DNA of 64,000 bases from the NCBI GenBank assembly GCA_021229015.1, contig CM037792.1, positions 43,777,880 to 43,841,879 on the forward strand, written 5' to 3'. This DNA comes from Solen grandis. Lineage: Eukaryota > Mollusca > Bivalvia > Adapedonta > Solenidae. A program made the position numbers and the translations under genes. The first letter of the stretch is position 1. Each line of letters begins with the position of its first letter. Under the pieces are notes generated by a model. It made no database searches. It was not told the DNA's origin and saw nothing but the letters and a program-made list of their open reading frames with translations. This document shows positions 14,801-28,323 of this stretch, in pieces.

Positions 14801-17800
14801 GTTCATTACCAAGATTGTTCAAATCATAGCCCTATGGTGATAAATGCCCCGCACCAGGGGTCACTTGTTTTACATAGAGTTATATAGGAAAATCTTAAAA
14901 AATCTTCTTCTGTAAATCCATAAGGCCCAGAGCTTAGATATTTGGTATGTAGCATCATCTAATGGTTCATTACCAAGATTGTTCAAATCATAGCCCTATG
15001 GTGATAAATGCCCCCGCACCAGGGGTCACTTGTTTTACATAGAGTTATATAGGAACATCTTAAAAAATCTTCTTCTGTAAATCCATAAGGCCCAGAGCTT
15101 AGATATTTGGTATGTAGCATCATCTAATGGTTCATTACCAAGATTGTTCAAATCATAGCCCTATGGTGATAAATGCCCCCGCACCAGGGGTCACTTGTTT
15201 TACATAGAGTTATATAGGAAAAGACCTAGAGCTTAATCTATAGATTTGATGTGAAATATTGTCTAGTGGTCCGTACCCACATAATTCATAATTATAGACC
15301 AATCATAAAAAAAATATTTTGCAATATTACTAGTTTGAGAGATTATGACTAGATAATGGTTAAAATTTGGCCCTTGATTGAATCACTTTTTACTTTAAAT
15401 TACATACTTGATATATGTTTTATATTAAAATCAGTATCTACGATTAAATAAAATGATAAAAAGACTAAGAGAATATATTGTGTCAATTGTATATTAAATA
15501 AAGGTTTTCTTTAAGAAAGATATGAAAGTACAGATAATCATATTGTTGGTAATAAAAACACATTTGGTCGTTTTAGGTTATAATATTATTAACCAATGAA
15601 AAATTAGGAAACTATTCAGCCCTCCATTTCCGGTTTCAGTTTGGTAGGTATACGATTCTCTTCAGAAATTTCAACGAATTATCGAAGATCATTAATCTAA
15701 CAGACCTAAAAAGCGATTGAAAAGTAGGTCAGTAGGTCAAATCTTAGAAAAACCTTGTTTACACACTGGAGGCCACAATTTTGATTCAATCTTCCTCAAA
15801 CTTGGTCAGCACAAATGTCCTCAGGTGAGCGTCTTTAGGGCCATCTTGGCCCTCTTGTTGGTATGTAGCATGGTCTTATGACTCTCTACCAAGATTGTTC
15901 AAATTCTGACCCTGGGGTCAAAATTGGCCCCGCCCCAGGGGTCACTTGATTTAACATAGGCTAATATAGGAAAAAAACTTCTTCTCAGAAACCACAAAGC
16001 ATAGAGTTAAGATATTTGGTTGTCTAGTGGATCTCTACCAAGTTTGTTCAAGTCATGGCCCTGGGATCAAATTTGACCCCACCAAGGGGGTCACCTGATT
16101 TTACATAGGCTAATATAGAAAAAACTTGAAAAATCTTCTTCTCAGAAACCACAAGGCCTAGCCTTTTGATTTATAATATGTAGCATGATCTTATGTCTCT
16201 CTACCAAGATTGTTCAAATTATGACCCTGGGGTCAAATTTGGCCCTGCCAAGGGGTCACTTGATTTAACATAGGCTAATAGGAAAAAAACTTGAAAAATC
16301 TTCTTTTCAGACACCACAAAGCATAGAGTTTAGATATTTGGTGTGTAGCATTGTCTAGTCGATTCTTACCAAGTTTATTAAAATCATGACGCTGGGGTAA
16401 AAATTGGCCCCGCTCCAGGGATCACTTGATTTTACATAGACTTATATTGGGAAAAAAACTAGAAAAATCTTCTTCTCAAAAACTACAAGGTCTGGCGTTA
16501 ATATATTTGGTATGTAAAATGGGCTAATAGACCTCTACCAAGTTTATTCAAATCATGACCCTGGGGTCAAAATTGGCCCCGCCCCAGGGGTCACTTGATT
16601 TAACATAGGCTAATATAGGAAAAAAACTTCTTCTCAGAAACCACAAAGCATAGAGTTAAGATATTTGGTGTGAAGCATTGTCTAGTGGATCTCTACCAAG
16701 TTTGTTCAAATCATGGCCCTGGGATCAAATTTGACCCCACCAAGGGGTCACCTGATTTTACATAGGCTAATATAGAAAAATTTGAAAAATCTTCTCAGAA
16801 ACCACAAGGCCTAGCCTTTTGATTTTTAGCTCACCTGAGCACTTATGCTCGGGTGAGCTTTTGTGATCGCCTTTTGTCCGTCGTGCGTCGTCCGTCGTCA
16901 ACAATTGCTTGTGAACACTCTAGAGGCCACAGTTTTGGCCCAATCTTCATGAAACTTGGTCAGGATGTTTGTCTACATGATATCTCGGATGAGTTCGAAA
17001 TTGGGTCATGTGGGGTCAAAAACTAGGTCACTAGGTCAAATCTTAGAAAAACCTTGTGAACACTCTAGAGGCCACAAATTTGGCCCAATCTTAATGAAAC
17101 TTAATCAGGATGTTTGTCTACATGATATCTCGGATGAGTTCGAAATTGGGTAATGTGGGGTCAAAAACTAGGTCACCAGGTCAAATCCTTGAAAAACCTT
17201 GTGAACACTCTAGAGGCCACAGTTTTAGCCCAATCTTCATGAAACTTGGTCAGGATGTTTGTCTACATGATATCTCGGATGAGTTCGAAATTGGGTCATG
17301 TGGGGTAAAACTAGGTCACTATTCAAATCCTAGGCCACAGTTTTAGCCCAATCTTCATAAAATTTGGCAGGATTTTGTCTACATGATATCTCGGATGAGT
17401 TCGAATTGGGTCATGTGGGGTCAAAAATAGGTACAGGTCAAATCTTGAAAAACCTTGTGAACACTCTAGGCCACAGTTTTAGCCCAATCTTCATAAATTT
17501 GGTCAGGATATTTGTCTACATGATATCTCGGATGAGTTTGAAATTGGGTCATGTGGGGTCAAAAAATAGGTCACTAGGTCAAATCCTTGAAAAACCTTGT
17601 GAACACTCTAGAGGCCACAGTTTTAGCCCAATCTTCATAAAATTTCAGGATTTTGTCTACATGATATCTCGGATGAGTTTGAATTGGGTCATGTGGGGTC
17701 AAAAACTAGGGTCAAATCTTAAAAACCTTGTGAACACTCTAGAGGCCACAAATTTGGCCCAATCTTCATAAACTTAATCAGGATGTTTGTCTACATGATA

Positions 17801-20800
17801 TCTCGGATGAGTTCGAAACTGGGTCATGTGGGGTCAAAAACTAGGTCAAATCCTTGAAAAACCTTGTGAACACTCTAGAGGCCACATTTGCCCAATCTTC
17901 ATAAATTGGCAGGATTTTGTCTACATATATCTCGATGAGTTCGAAATTGGGTCATGTGGGGTCAAAAACTAGGTCACCAGGTCAAATCTTAGAAAAACCT
18001 TGTAAACACTCTAGAGGCCACAGTTTTGGCCCAATCTTCATGAAACTTGGTCAGGGTGTTTGTCTATATAATATCTCAGATGAGTTCGAAATTGGGTCAT
18101 GTGGGGTCAAAAACTAGGTCACCAGGTCAAATCTTAGAAAAACCTTGTAAACACTCTAGAGGCCACAGTTTTGGCCCAATCTTCATGAATCTTGGTCAGG
18201 ATGTTTGTCTACATGATATCTCGGATGAGTTCGAAATTGGGTCACATGGGGTCAAAAACTAGGTCACCAGGGAAAATCTTAGAAAAACCTTGTGAACACT
18301 CTACAGGCCACAGTTTTAGCCCAATCTTCAATAGATTTGGTCAGGATGTTTGTCTAATTGATATATTGGATGAGTTTGAAAATGAGTCACATGAGGTCAA
18401 AAACTAGGTCACCAGGTCAAATCTAAGAAAAACCTTGTGAACACTCTAGAGGCCTACATTTTTGTCCCAGTCTTCATTAAACTTAATATGAATGATGACT
18501 GCATGAATTCCCAGTTGAGTGCAAATTCAGGTAGGATCAATATGTAGGTCACTTAGTCAAATGTTAGAAAAAACACTTTTAGATGCTAGATTTTTTGTCA
18601 TTATGCCTAACACAGCTATCTTACTCAGGTGAGCGACACAGGGCCATCTTGGCCCTCTTGTTAATATGTAGCATGATCTTATGTCTCTCTACCAAGATTG
18701 TTCAAATTATGATCCTGGGGTCAAATTTGGCCCCCAAGGGGTTTTTAATAAAATCATGGGGTCAAAATTGGCCCCGCTCCAGGGATCACTTGATTTTACA
18801 TAGACTTATATTGGAAAAAAAACTAGAAAAATCTTCTTCTCAAAAACCACAAGGTCTGGAGTTTATATATTTGGTATGTAACATGGGCTAATAGACCTCT
18901 ACCAAGTTTGTTCAAATCATGACCCTGGGGTCAAAATTGGCTCTGCCCCAGGGGTCACATGATTTTACATAGCCTATGATATCAGGTGAGCGATCCAGGG
19001 CCATCATGGCTCTCTTGTTATTTCATCAAATGCTGAGATTTGTTTTGGGCCAAATGTTAGACACATCTGCAGTGTACTATAGTCTGTTTCACTATCTCCA
19101 TATGACTGATAGAGGGTTATAGTTTGCTTTAATGCAATAATGTTTACTCCGCCATTTGTGATGGAGGGGGACGCTTAACATTATATAGCCATTCTTCATG
19201 CTCCATTATATTAATCCTCATCAAAGCCTAATATATTTTTATGCTCTGCCAACTGCATTGCAGGCTTTATAGATTTTTTTTCTGTTTGTTTATTCGTTGG
19301 TCACACCTCAGGTTTGTGCCAGTCTTCTGCTGAATTTAAAAAATAAAATCAGGATAATTTACATCAGTGTGAGAAATAAGATGAATAAAAATGCTTGACA
19401 ATTTAGGGATTTGGTTGTGAATTTGGTCATGATGGAAGTTTGTGTATTGCAGAGTTGAGTTGGTTTGTGTCCAGTAGCAACATTGTGACGGTTGTGGGCA
19501 ACTACGCTCCCTCGGATGGGGCCAGGGATCCTGTGAGATACAGGGCTGACAGTAAGTGCATGCTGAAACTGTTTATTTGTCAATCCCTCTTTCTCAGTCT
19601 TTTCTAACCTTCTGTCTCTCTTTTTTCCCGCCCATTCTCTTCTCCATTCATCATTTTAAATGTTTTTGCAAAGTGGAATTATGTTGGCATTTAATCATAA
19701 AAAGTATCTCAAGATATGACCAAATGAATATTTAAACAATTTTAATTGGTAGAAAATTCCTATACTTTGGGGGGAAAAGTTATGCACAATACTTTGTTGA
19801 GATGAAACAAGCTGAAATGCATGCTTCCTACAAAAGTTTGATAAAGTATTGTGACTGAATTACAGTTTCTTTGATGAGTATATAGTTTTTTAAATCACCT
19901 GAGCACAATGTGCTCATGGTGAGCTTTTGTGATCGCCTTTTGTCTGTCATCCGTCATCCATCGTGCGTGCGTCCGTCGTCAACAATTTCTTTAAACAACA
20001 TCTCCTTCTAAACTACTCACTGGATTTTGATAAAACTTCACAGGAATGTTCATTATGGGGCCATTTACCAAAGTTGTTAAAATTATTTTGATTGGTCAAA
20101 AATCTAGGTCACAGGAGCTAAAAATAGATTTTAAAAATGAAAATTTAAAAAATCTTCTTCTCCGAAACCACAAGGCCTAGCCTTTTGATTTTTATACGCC
20201 GCCGGAGGCGGTCGTATATTGGCGTCATCTTCTCCGTCTGTCCGTCCGTCCGTACGTCCATATCTTGTGAACGCAACTCCTCCTACGTTTCTGAATGAAT
20301 CTTTTCAAAACTTGGTCAATGTCATTACTATAATGGGTAGATGTGCATGAAGTGGTGATTTTCCGGTTCATTGATTTTTAGCTCACCTGAGCCAGAGGCT
20401 CAAGGTGAGCTTTTGTGACCGGTCTTCGTCCGTCGTCCGTCCGTCCGTACGTCCATATCTTGTGAACGCAACTCCTCCTACGTTTCTGAATGAATCTTTT
20501 CAAAACTTGGTCAATGTCATTACTATAATGGGTAGATGTGCATGAAGTGGTGATTTTCCGGTTCATTGATTTTTAGCTCACCTGAGCCAGAGGCTCAAGG
20601 TGAGCTTTTGTGACCGGTCTTCGTCCGTCGTCCGTCCGTCCGTCGTCCGTCCGTCCGTCCGTCCGTCCGTCGTCCGTCCGTCCGTCGTCCGTCAACATTT
20701 TGCTTCAAACGACATCTCCTCCTTAACCGCTTGGTCAATTTTGATAAAACTTTACAGGGATGTTCCTTGGGTGGTCCCCTTTCAAAGTTGTTCAAAGAAT

Positions 20801-23800
20801 TGAATTCCATTTGGAATTCTGGTTGCCATGGCAACGGAAAGAAAAAACTTAAAATGTCTTCTTCTCCAAAACAACCAACTGAATTTCAAAATGTTTTGGC
20901 ACAGATGTTCCTTTGGTAAGTGTCTACCAAGATTGTTCAAATTATTTGGATCCGTAAAAAAACATGGCCGCCGGGGGGGGTTTTTGCCTTATATGATATA
21001 GAGAAACCTTTAAACAAACCAAACCCCGGGTCAACCTTAAAATTCTAAAATAAACTTGTCCATGTAGAAGGTTCCGGCAACAAAAAGGGGAAAAAAATGA
21101 AAACTTTAAAAATCATCTTCTTCAAAACTACTGGCCAGATTTTAAAATAAATTGGTACAGATGTTCCTTGGGTCAACCTCTACCAAAGTTGCTAAAATTA
21201 TTCCGATCCGTAAAAAAACATGGCCGCCAGGGGCGGGGCTTATTTGTCTTATATGTATATAGAGAAACCTTTAAACAACATCTCCTCTGAAACCACTGGA
21301 CAGAATTTGATTAAAATTGGCAGGGATGATCCTTGGGTCAACCTTCACAAAAGTTGCTAAAATAAACTTGATCCATGTAGAACTCTGGTTGCCATGGCAA
21401 CAAAAAGGAAAAAAAATGAAAACTTTAAAAATCATCTTCTTCAAAACTACTGGCCAGATTTTAAAATAAATTGGTACAGATGTTCCTTGGGTCAACCTCT
21501 ACCAAAGTTGCTAAAATTATTCCGATCTGTAAAAAAACATGGCCGCCAGGGGCGGGGCTTATTTGCCTTATATGTATATAGAGAAACCTTTAAACAACAT
21601 CTCCTCTGAAACCACTGGACAGAATTTGATTCAAATTGGCAGGGATGATCCTTGGGTCAACCTTCACAAAAGTTGCTAAAATAAACTTGATCCATGTAGA
21701 ACTCTGGTTGCCATGGCAACAAAAAAACAAGAAAAAAAGAAAACTTTAAAAGTCATCTTCTTCAAAACTACTGGCCAGATTTTAAAATAAATTGGTACAG
21801 ATATTCCTTGGGCCAACCTCTACCAAAGTTGCTAAAATTATTCTGATCCAACCTTTAAACAACATCTCCTCTGAAACCACTGGACAGATTTAGATTAAAC
21901 TTGGCAGGGATGATCCTTGGGTCAACCTTCACAAAAGCTGCTAAAATAAACTTGATCCATGTAGAACTCTGGTTGCCATGGCAACAAAAAGAAAAAAAAA
22001 TATGAAAACTTTAAAAATCATCTTCTTCAAAACTGCTGGCCAGATTTTAAAATAAATTGGTACAGATGTTCCTTGGGTCAACCTATTTATCTCAGGTGAG
22101 CGATTTAGGGCCATCATGGGCCTCTTGTTACAAGATTTGTGTCCCTTTGAAACTTAGTCTCTGTAGCTGAATGATATTGCAGCCTTGTGAACGCAACTCC
22201 TCCTATATTTCTGAATGAATCTTTTTATAACTTGGTCAATGTCATTACTATAATGGGTAAATGTGCATGAAGTGGCGATTTTATGGTTCATTGATTTTTA
22301 CATGATTTGTGTCCCTTTGAAACTTAGTCTCTGTAGTTGAATGATATTGCAGCCTTGTGAACGCAACTCCTCCTACATTTCTGAATGAATCTTTTTATAA
22401 CTTGGTCAATGTCATTACTATAATGGGTAGATGTGCATGAAGTGGTGATTTTCCGGTTCATTGATTTTTACAAGGTTTGTGTCCCTTGAAACTTAGTCTC
22501 TGTAGCTGAATGATATTGCAGCCGTGTGAACGCAACTCCTCCTAATTTCTGAATGAATCTTTTTATAACTTGGTCAATGTCATTACTTTAATGGGTAAAT
22601 GTGCATGAAGTGGCGATTTTATGGTTCATTGATTTTTACAAGATTTGTGTACCTTGAAACTTAGTCTCTGTAGCTGATTGATATTGCAGCCTTGTGAACG
22701 CAACTCCTCCTACATTTCTGAATGAATCTTTTCAAAACTTGGTCAATATCATTACTATAATGGGTAGATGTGTGAAGTGGTGATTTTCCGGTTGTGTCGC
22801 CTGAAACTTAGTCTTTTTAGCTGATTGATATTTCAGCTTTGTGAATGCAATTTCTTGTATGTTTCTGACCTAATCTTTTCAAAACTTGGGCAATGTCATT
22901 ACTATACTGGGTAGATATGCACAAAGCAGGGGCTTTGATGTTCATCAATATTTGCAATAGTTATGCCTTTCTAAACATGGTCTCTTTAAAACACAACTCA
23001 AGTTTCTAAACAGGTAAAAGTGCATAAGGCAAGGATTTTCTGGTACAGTGATTTTTGCAAGAGTGATGGGGAGAAAGAAAAAAGGATTCAAATTGATACT
23101 GCTATTTGACCTACTGTCATATTGGAAGCATTTTTAGGGTTCTATCTCTGTTCAGCTAAATTAATTGGTCTTACAGACTTCATTATGAGCTTATGCTTAC
23201 AGAAATGTTAAAAGCAATAATTAAAAGACCCCTCTTGGTCTTTATATTTTGTGGCGGCGTATATTGTGGCATCACTGACACTCTTGTTGGTATGTAGCAT
23301 GATCTTATGACTCTCTACCAAGATTGTACAAATTATGACCTTGGGTCAAAATTGGCCCCGCCCCAGGGGTCACTTGATTTAACATAGGCTAATATAGGAA
23401 AAACTTGAAAAAATCTTTTCCCGAAACCACGGCCTAGCCTTTTGATTTTTGGAAACCACAAGGCATGGAGTTTAAATATTTGGTATGTAGCATGATCTTA
23501 TGACTCTCTACCAAAATTGTTCAAATCATGGCCCTGGGGTCAAAATTGGCCCCGCCCCAGGGGTCATTTGTTTTAACATAGGCTAATATAGGAAAAAAAA
23601 TTGAAAAATCTTCTTCTCAAAAACCACAAGGCCTGGAGTTTATATTTTTAGCTCACCTGAGCACGAAGTGCTCAAGGTGAGCTATTGTGATCACCTTTTG
23701 TCCGTCGTCCGTCGTCCGTGCGTGCGTGCGTGCGTGCGTCCGTCCGTCGTCAACAATTTGCTTTAAAGAACATCTCCTCCTGAACCGCTGAAGGGATTTT

Positions 23801-26800
23801 GACCAAACTTCACAGGAATCATCCTTATGATGCCCTCTATCAAAGTTGTACAAATTATTCAGATTGGTTGAAAAAGTAGGTCACAGGAGCTAAAAATAGA
23901 TTTTAAAAACTCAAACTTTGAAAATCTTCTTCTGCAAAACTGCAAGGCCTAGAGCTTAGATATTTGGTATGTAGCATCATCTTATGGGCCATTACCAAGA
24001 TTGTGCAAATCATAGCCCTATGGTGATAAATGCCCCGCACCAGGGGTCACTTGTTTTTACATAGAGTTATATAGGAAAATCTTAAAAAATCTTCTTCTGT
24101 AAATCCATAAGGCCCAGAGCTTAGATATTTGGTATGTAGCATCATCTAATGGTTCATTACCAAGATTGTTCAAATCATAGCCCTATGGTGATAAATGCCC
24201 CGCACCAGGGTCACTTGTTTTACATAAGTTAATAGGAAAATTAAAAAATTTCATCTAATGGTTATTACCAAGATGTTCAAATCATAGCCCTATGGTGATA
24301 AATGCCCCCGCACCAGGGTCACTTGTTTTACATAGAGTTATATAGGAAAATCTTAAAAAATCTTCTTCTGTAAATCCATAAGGCCCAGAGCTTAGATATT
24401 TGGTATGTAGCATCATCTAATGGTTCATTACCAAGATTGTTCAAATCATAGCCTTACGGTGATAAATGACCCCGCACCAGTGGTCACTTGTTTTACATAG
24501 AGTTATATAGGAACATCTTAAAAAATCTTCTTCTGTAAATCCATAAGGCCCAGAGCTTAGATATTTGGTATGTAGCATCATCTAATGGTTCATTACCAAG
24601 ATTGTTCAAATCATAGCCTTACGGTGATAAATGACCCCGCACCAGTGGTCACTTGTTTCACATAGAGTTACATAGGAAAAGACCTAGAGCTACCCACATA
24701 ATTCATAATTATAGACCAATCATAAAAAAAATATTTTGCAATATTACTAGTTTGAGAGATTATGACTAGATAATGGTTAAAATTTGGCCCTTGATTGAAT
24801 CACTTTTTACTTTAAATTACATACTTGATATATGTTTTATATTAAAATCAGTATCTACGATTAAATAAAATGATAAAAAGACTAAGAGAATATATTGTGT
24901 CAATTGTATATTAAATAAAGGTTTTCTTTAAGAAAAAATTTAATAAAAACACATTTGGTCGTTTTAGGTTATAATATTATTAACCAATGAAAAATTAGGA
25001 AACTATTCAGCCCTCCATTTCCGGTTTCAGTTTGGTAGGTATACGATTCTCTTCAGAAATTTCAACGAATTATCGAAGATCATTAATCTAACAGACCTAA
25101 AAAGCGATTGAAAAGTAGGTCAGTAGGTCAAATCTTAGAAAAACCTTGTTTACACACTGGAGGCCACAATTTTGATTCAATCTTCCTCAAACTTGGTCAG
25201 CACAAATGTCCTCAGGTGAGCGTCTTTAGGGCCATCTTGGCCCTCTTGTTGGTATGTAGCATGGTCTTATGACTCTCTACCAAGATTGTTCAAATTCTGA
25301 CCCTGGGGTCAAAATTGGCCCCGCCAAGGGGTCACTTGATTTAACATAGGCTAATAGGAAAAAAACTTGAAAAATCTTCTTTTCAGACACCACAAAGCAT
25401 AGAGTTTAGATATTTGGTGTGTAGCATTGTCTAGTCGATTCTTACCAAGTTTATTAAAATCATGACGCTGGGGTAAAAATTGGCCCCGCTCCAGGGATCA
25501 CTTGATTTTACATAGACTTATATTGGGAAAAAAACTAGAAAAATCTTCTTCTCAAAAACTACAAGGTCTGGCGTTAATATATTTGGTTGTAGCATGGTCT
25601 TATGATCTCTACCAAGATTGTTCAAATTATGACCCTGGGGTCAAAATTGGCCCCGCCCCAGGGGTCACTTGATTTAACATAGGCTAATATAGGAAAAAAA
25701 CTTCTTCTCAGAAACCACAAGGCATAGAGTTAAGATATTTGGTGTGAAGCATTGTCTAGTGGATCTCTACCAAGTTTGTTCTAAATCATGGCCCTGGGAT
25801 CAAATTTGACCCCACCAAGGGGTCACCTGATTTTACATAGGCTAATATAGAAAAATTTGAAAAATCTTCTCAGAAACCACAAGGCCTAGCCTTTTGATTT
25901 TTAGCTCACCTGAGCACTTATGCTCGGGTGAGCTTTTGTGATCGCCTTTTGTCCGTCGTGCGTCGTCCGTCGTCAACAATTGCTTGTGAACACTCTAGAG
26001 GCCACAGTTTTGGCCCAATCTTCATGAAACTTGGTCAGGATGTTTGTCTACATGATATCTCGGATGAGTTCGAAATTGGGTCATGTGGGGTCAAAAACTA
26101 GGTCACTAGGTCAAATCTTAGAAAAACCTTGTGAACACTCTAGAGGCCACAAATTTGGCCCAATCTTCATGAAACTTAATCAGGATGTTTGTCTACATGA
26201 TATCTCGGATGAGTTCGAAATTGGGTCATGTGGGGTCAAAAACTAGGTCACTAGGTCAAATCCTTGAAAAACCTTGTGAACACTCTAGAGGCCACAGTTT
26301 TAGCCCAATCTTCATGAAACTTGGTCAGGATGTTTGTCTACATGATATCTCGGATGAGTTCGAAATTGGGTCATGTGGGGTTAAAAACTAGGTTACGAGG
26401 TCAAATCTTAGAAAAACCTTGTGAACACTCTTCAGGCCACAATTTTGGCCCAATCTTCATGAAACTTGGTCAGGATGTTTGTCTACATGATATCTCGGAT
26501 GAGTTCGAAATTGGGTCATGTGGGGTCAAAAAATAGGTCACAGGTCAAATCCTTAAAAACCTTGTGAACACTCTAGAGGCCACAGTTTTAGCCCAATCTT
26601 CATAAAATTTGGTCAGGATATTTGTCTACATGATATCTCGGATGAGTTTGAAATTGGGTCATGTGGGGTCAAAAACTAGGTCACGAGGTCAAATCTTAAA
26701 AAAACCTTGTGAACACTCTAGAGGCCACAAATTTGGCCCAATCTTCATGAAACTTAATCAGGTGTTTGTCTAATAATATCTCAGATGAGTTCAAATTGGG

Positions 26801-28289
26801 TCATGGGGTCAAAAACTAGGTCACCAGGAAATCTTAGAAAAACCTTGCGAACACTCTACAGGCCACAGTTTTGCCTAATCTTCATAAATTTTGGTCAGGA
26901 TGTTTGTCTACATGATATCTTGCATGAAATTTAAATTGGGTCATGTGGGATCAAAAACTAGGTCACCAGGTCAAATCTAAGAAAACCTTGTGAACTCTCT
27001 AGAGGCCACAGTTTTAGCCCAATCTTCATTAAACTTAATATGAATGATGACTGCATGAATTCCCAGTTGAGTGCAAATTCAGGTAGGATCAATATGTAGG
27101 TCACTTAGTCAAATGTTAGAAAAAACACTTTTAGATGCTAGATTTTTTGTCATTATGCCTAACACAGCTATCTTACTCAGGTGAGCGACACAGGGCCATC
27201 TTGGCCCTCTTGTTAATATGTAGCATGATCTTATGTCTCTCTACCAAGATTGTTCAAATTATGATCCTGGGGTCAAATTTGGCCCTGCCAAGGGGTCACT
27301 TGATTTAACATAGGCTAATAGGAAAAAAACTAGAAAAATCTTCTTCTCAAAAACCACAAGGTCTGGAGTTTATATATTTGGTATGTAACATGGGCTAATA
27401 GACCTCTACCAAGTTTGTTCAAATCATGACCCTGGGGTCAAAATTGGCTCTGCCCCAGGGGTCACATGATTTTACATAGCCTATGATATCAGGTGAGCGA
27501 TCCAGGGCCATCATGGCTCTCTTGTTATTTCATCAAATACTGAGATTTGTTTTGGGCCAAATGTTAGACACATCTGCAGTATACTATAGTCTGTTTCACT
27601 ATCTCCATATGACTGATAGAGGGTTATAGTTTGCTTTAATGCAATAATGTTTACTCCTCCATTTGTGATGGAGGGGGACGCTTAACATTATATAGCCATT
27701 CTTCATGCTCCATTACATTAATCCTCATCAAAGCCTAATATATTTTTATGCTCTGCCAACTGCATTGCAGGCTTTATAGATTTTTTTTCTGTTTGTTTGT
27801 TCGTTGGTCACACCTCAGGTTTGTGCCAGTCTTCTGCTGAATTTAAAAAATAAAATCAGAAATAATTTACATCAGTGTGAGAAATAAGATGAATAAAAAT
27901 GCTTGACAATTCAGGGATTTGGTTGTGAATTTGGTCATGATGGAAGTTTGTGTATTGCAGAGTTGAGTTGGTTTGTGTCCAGTAGCAACATTGTGACGGT
28001 TGTGGGCAACTACGCTCCCTCGGATGGGGCCAGGGATCCTGTGAGATACAGGGCTGACAGTAAGTGCATGCTGAAACTGTTTATTTGTCAATCCCTCTTT
28101 CTCAGTCTTTTCTAACCTTCTGTCTCTCTTTTTTCCCGCCCATTCTCTTCTCCATTCATCATTTTAAATGTTTTTGCAAAGTGGAATTATGTTGGCATTT
28201 AATCATAAAAAGTATCTCAATTCAACAGATGACCCATATTAAAGTCCCTTTATGCTTTATTGGTAGGTGCATGCCCTTAAATATTAAAA

Positions 28290-28323
<34 letters not shown>

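Larger units (their letters stand above)
10587..19020 (+). mobile_element. outermost hairpin/core-repeat element (Pearl/helentron-associated type), copy 1
   Basis: Starts after a T-run with hairpin ATCACCTGAGCACAATGTGCTCATGGTGAG, described here by its arms: left TCACCTGAGCAC, right GTGCTCATGGTGA. A GTCCGTC-rich microsatellite and about 165-bp core units (TTTGGTATGTAGCATGATCT...) follow. It ends ATCAGGTGAGCG...ATCATGG and CTCTTGTT. It is interrupted by three direct insertions (10895-13794, 14292-15859, 16828-18662), one of which holds a further insertion. It has no coding capacity. Confidence 0.7.
10411..19709 (+). repeat. large tandem duplication, unit 1 (9299 bp, contains exon C)
   Basis: The segment starting CAAGATATGACC and ending with the run before 19710 is repeated directly at 19710-28217. 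Shared parts are near-identical over kilobases, with gains and losses of internal core units. It carries exon C and a complete nest of core-repeat elements. At the junction the three bases CAA (19710-19712) belong to both the left flank (10411) and the right flank (28218-28220), a microhomology joint. Confidence 0.9.
19710..28217 (+). repeat. large tandem duplication, unit 2 (8508 bp, contains exon C copy)
   Basis: Direct repeat of 10411-19709, about 790 bp shorter because core units are missing in several inner elements (for example around 20971-21075 and 23400-23455). Exon C is identical and the intron flanks almost so. A true recent duplication and an unmerged second haplotype both fit. 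Confidence 0.9.

Noticed and set aside
10587..19020. LTR retrotransposon explanation for the large repeated blocks
   Set aside because: No long terminal repeats, primer site or gag/pol frames; structure is hairpin, microsatellite and tandem cores.
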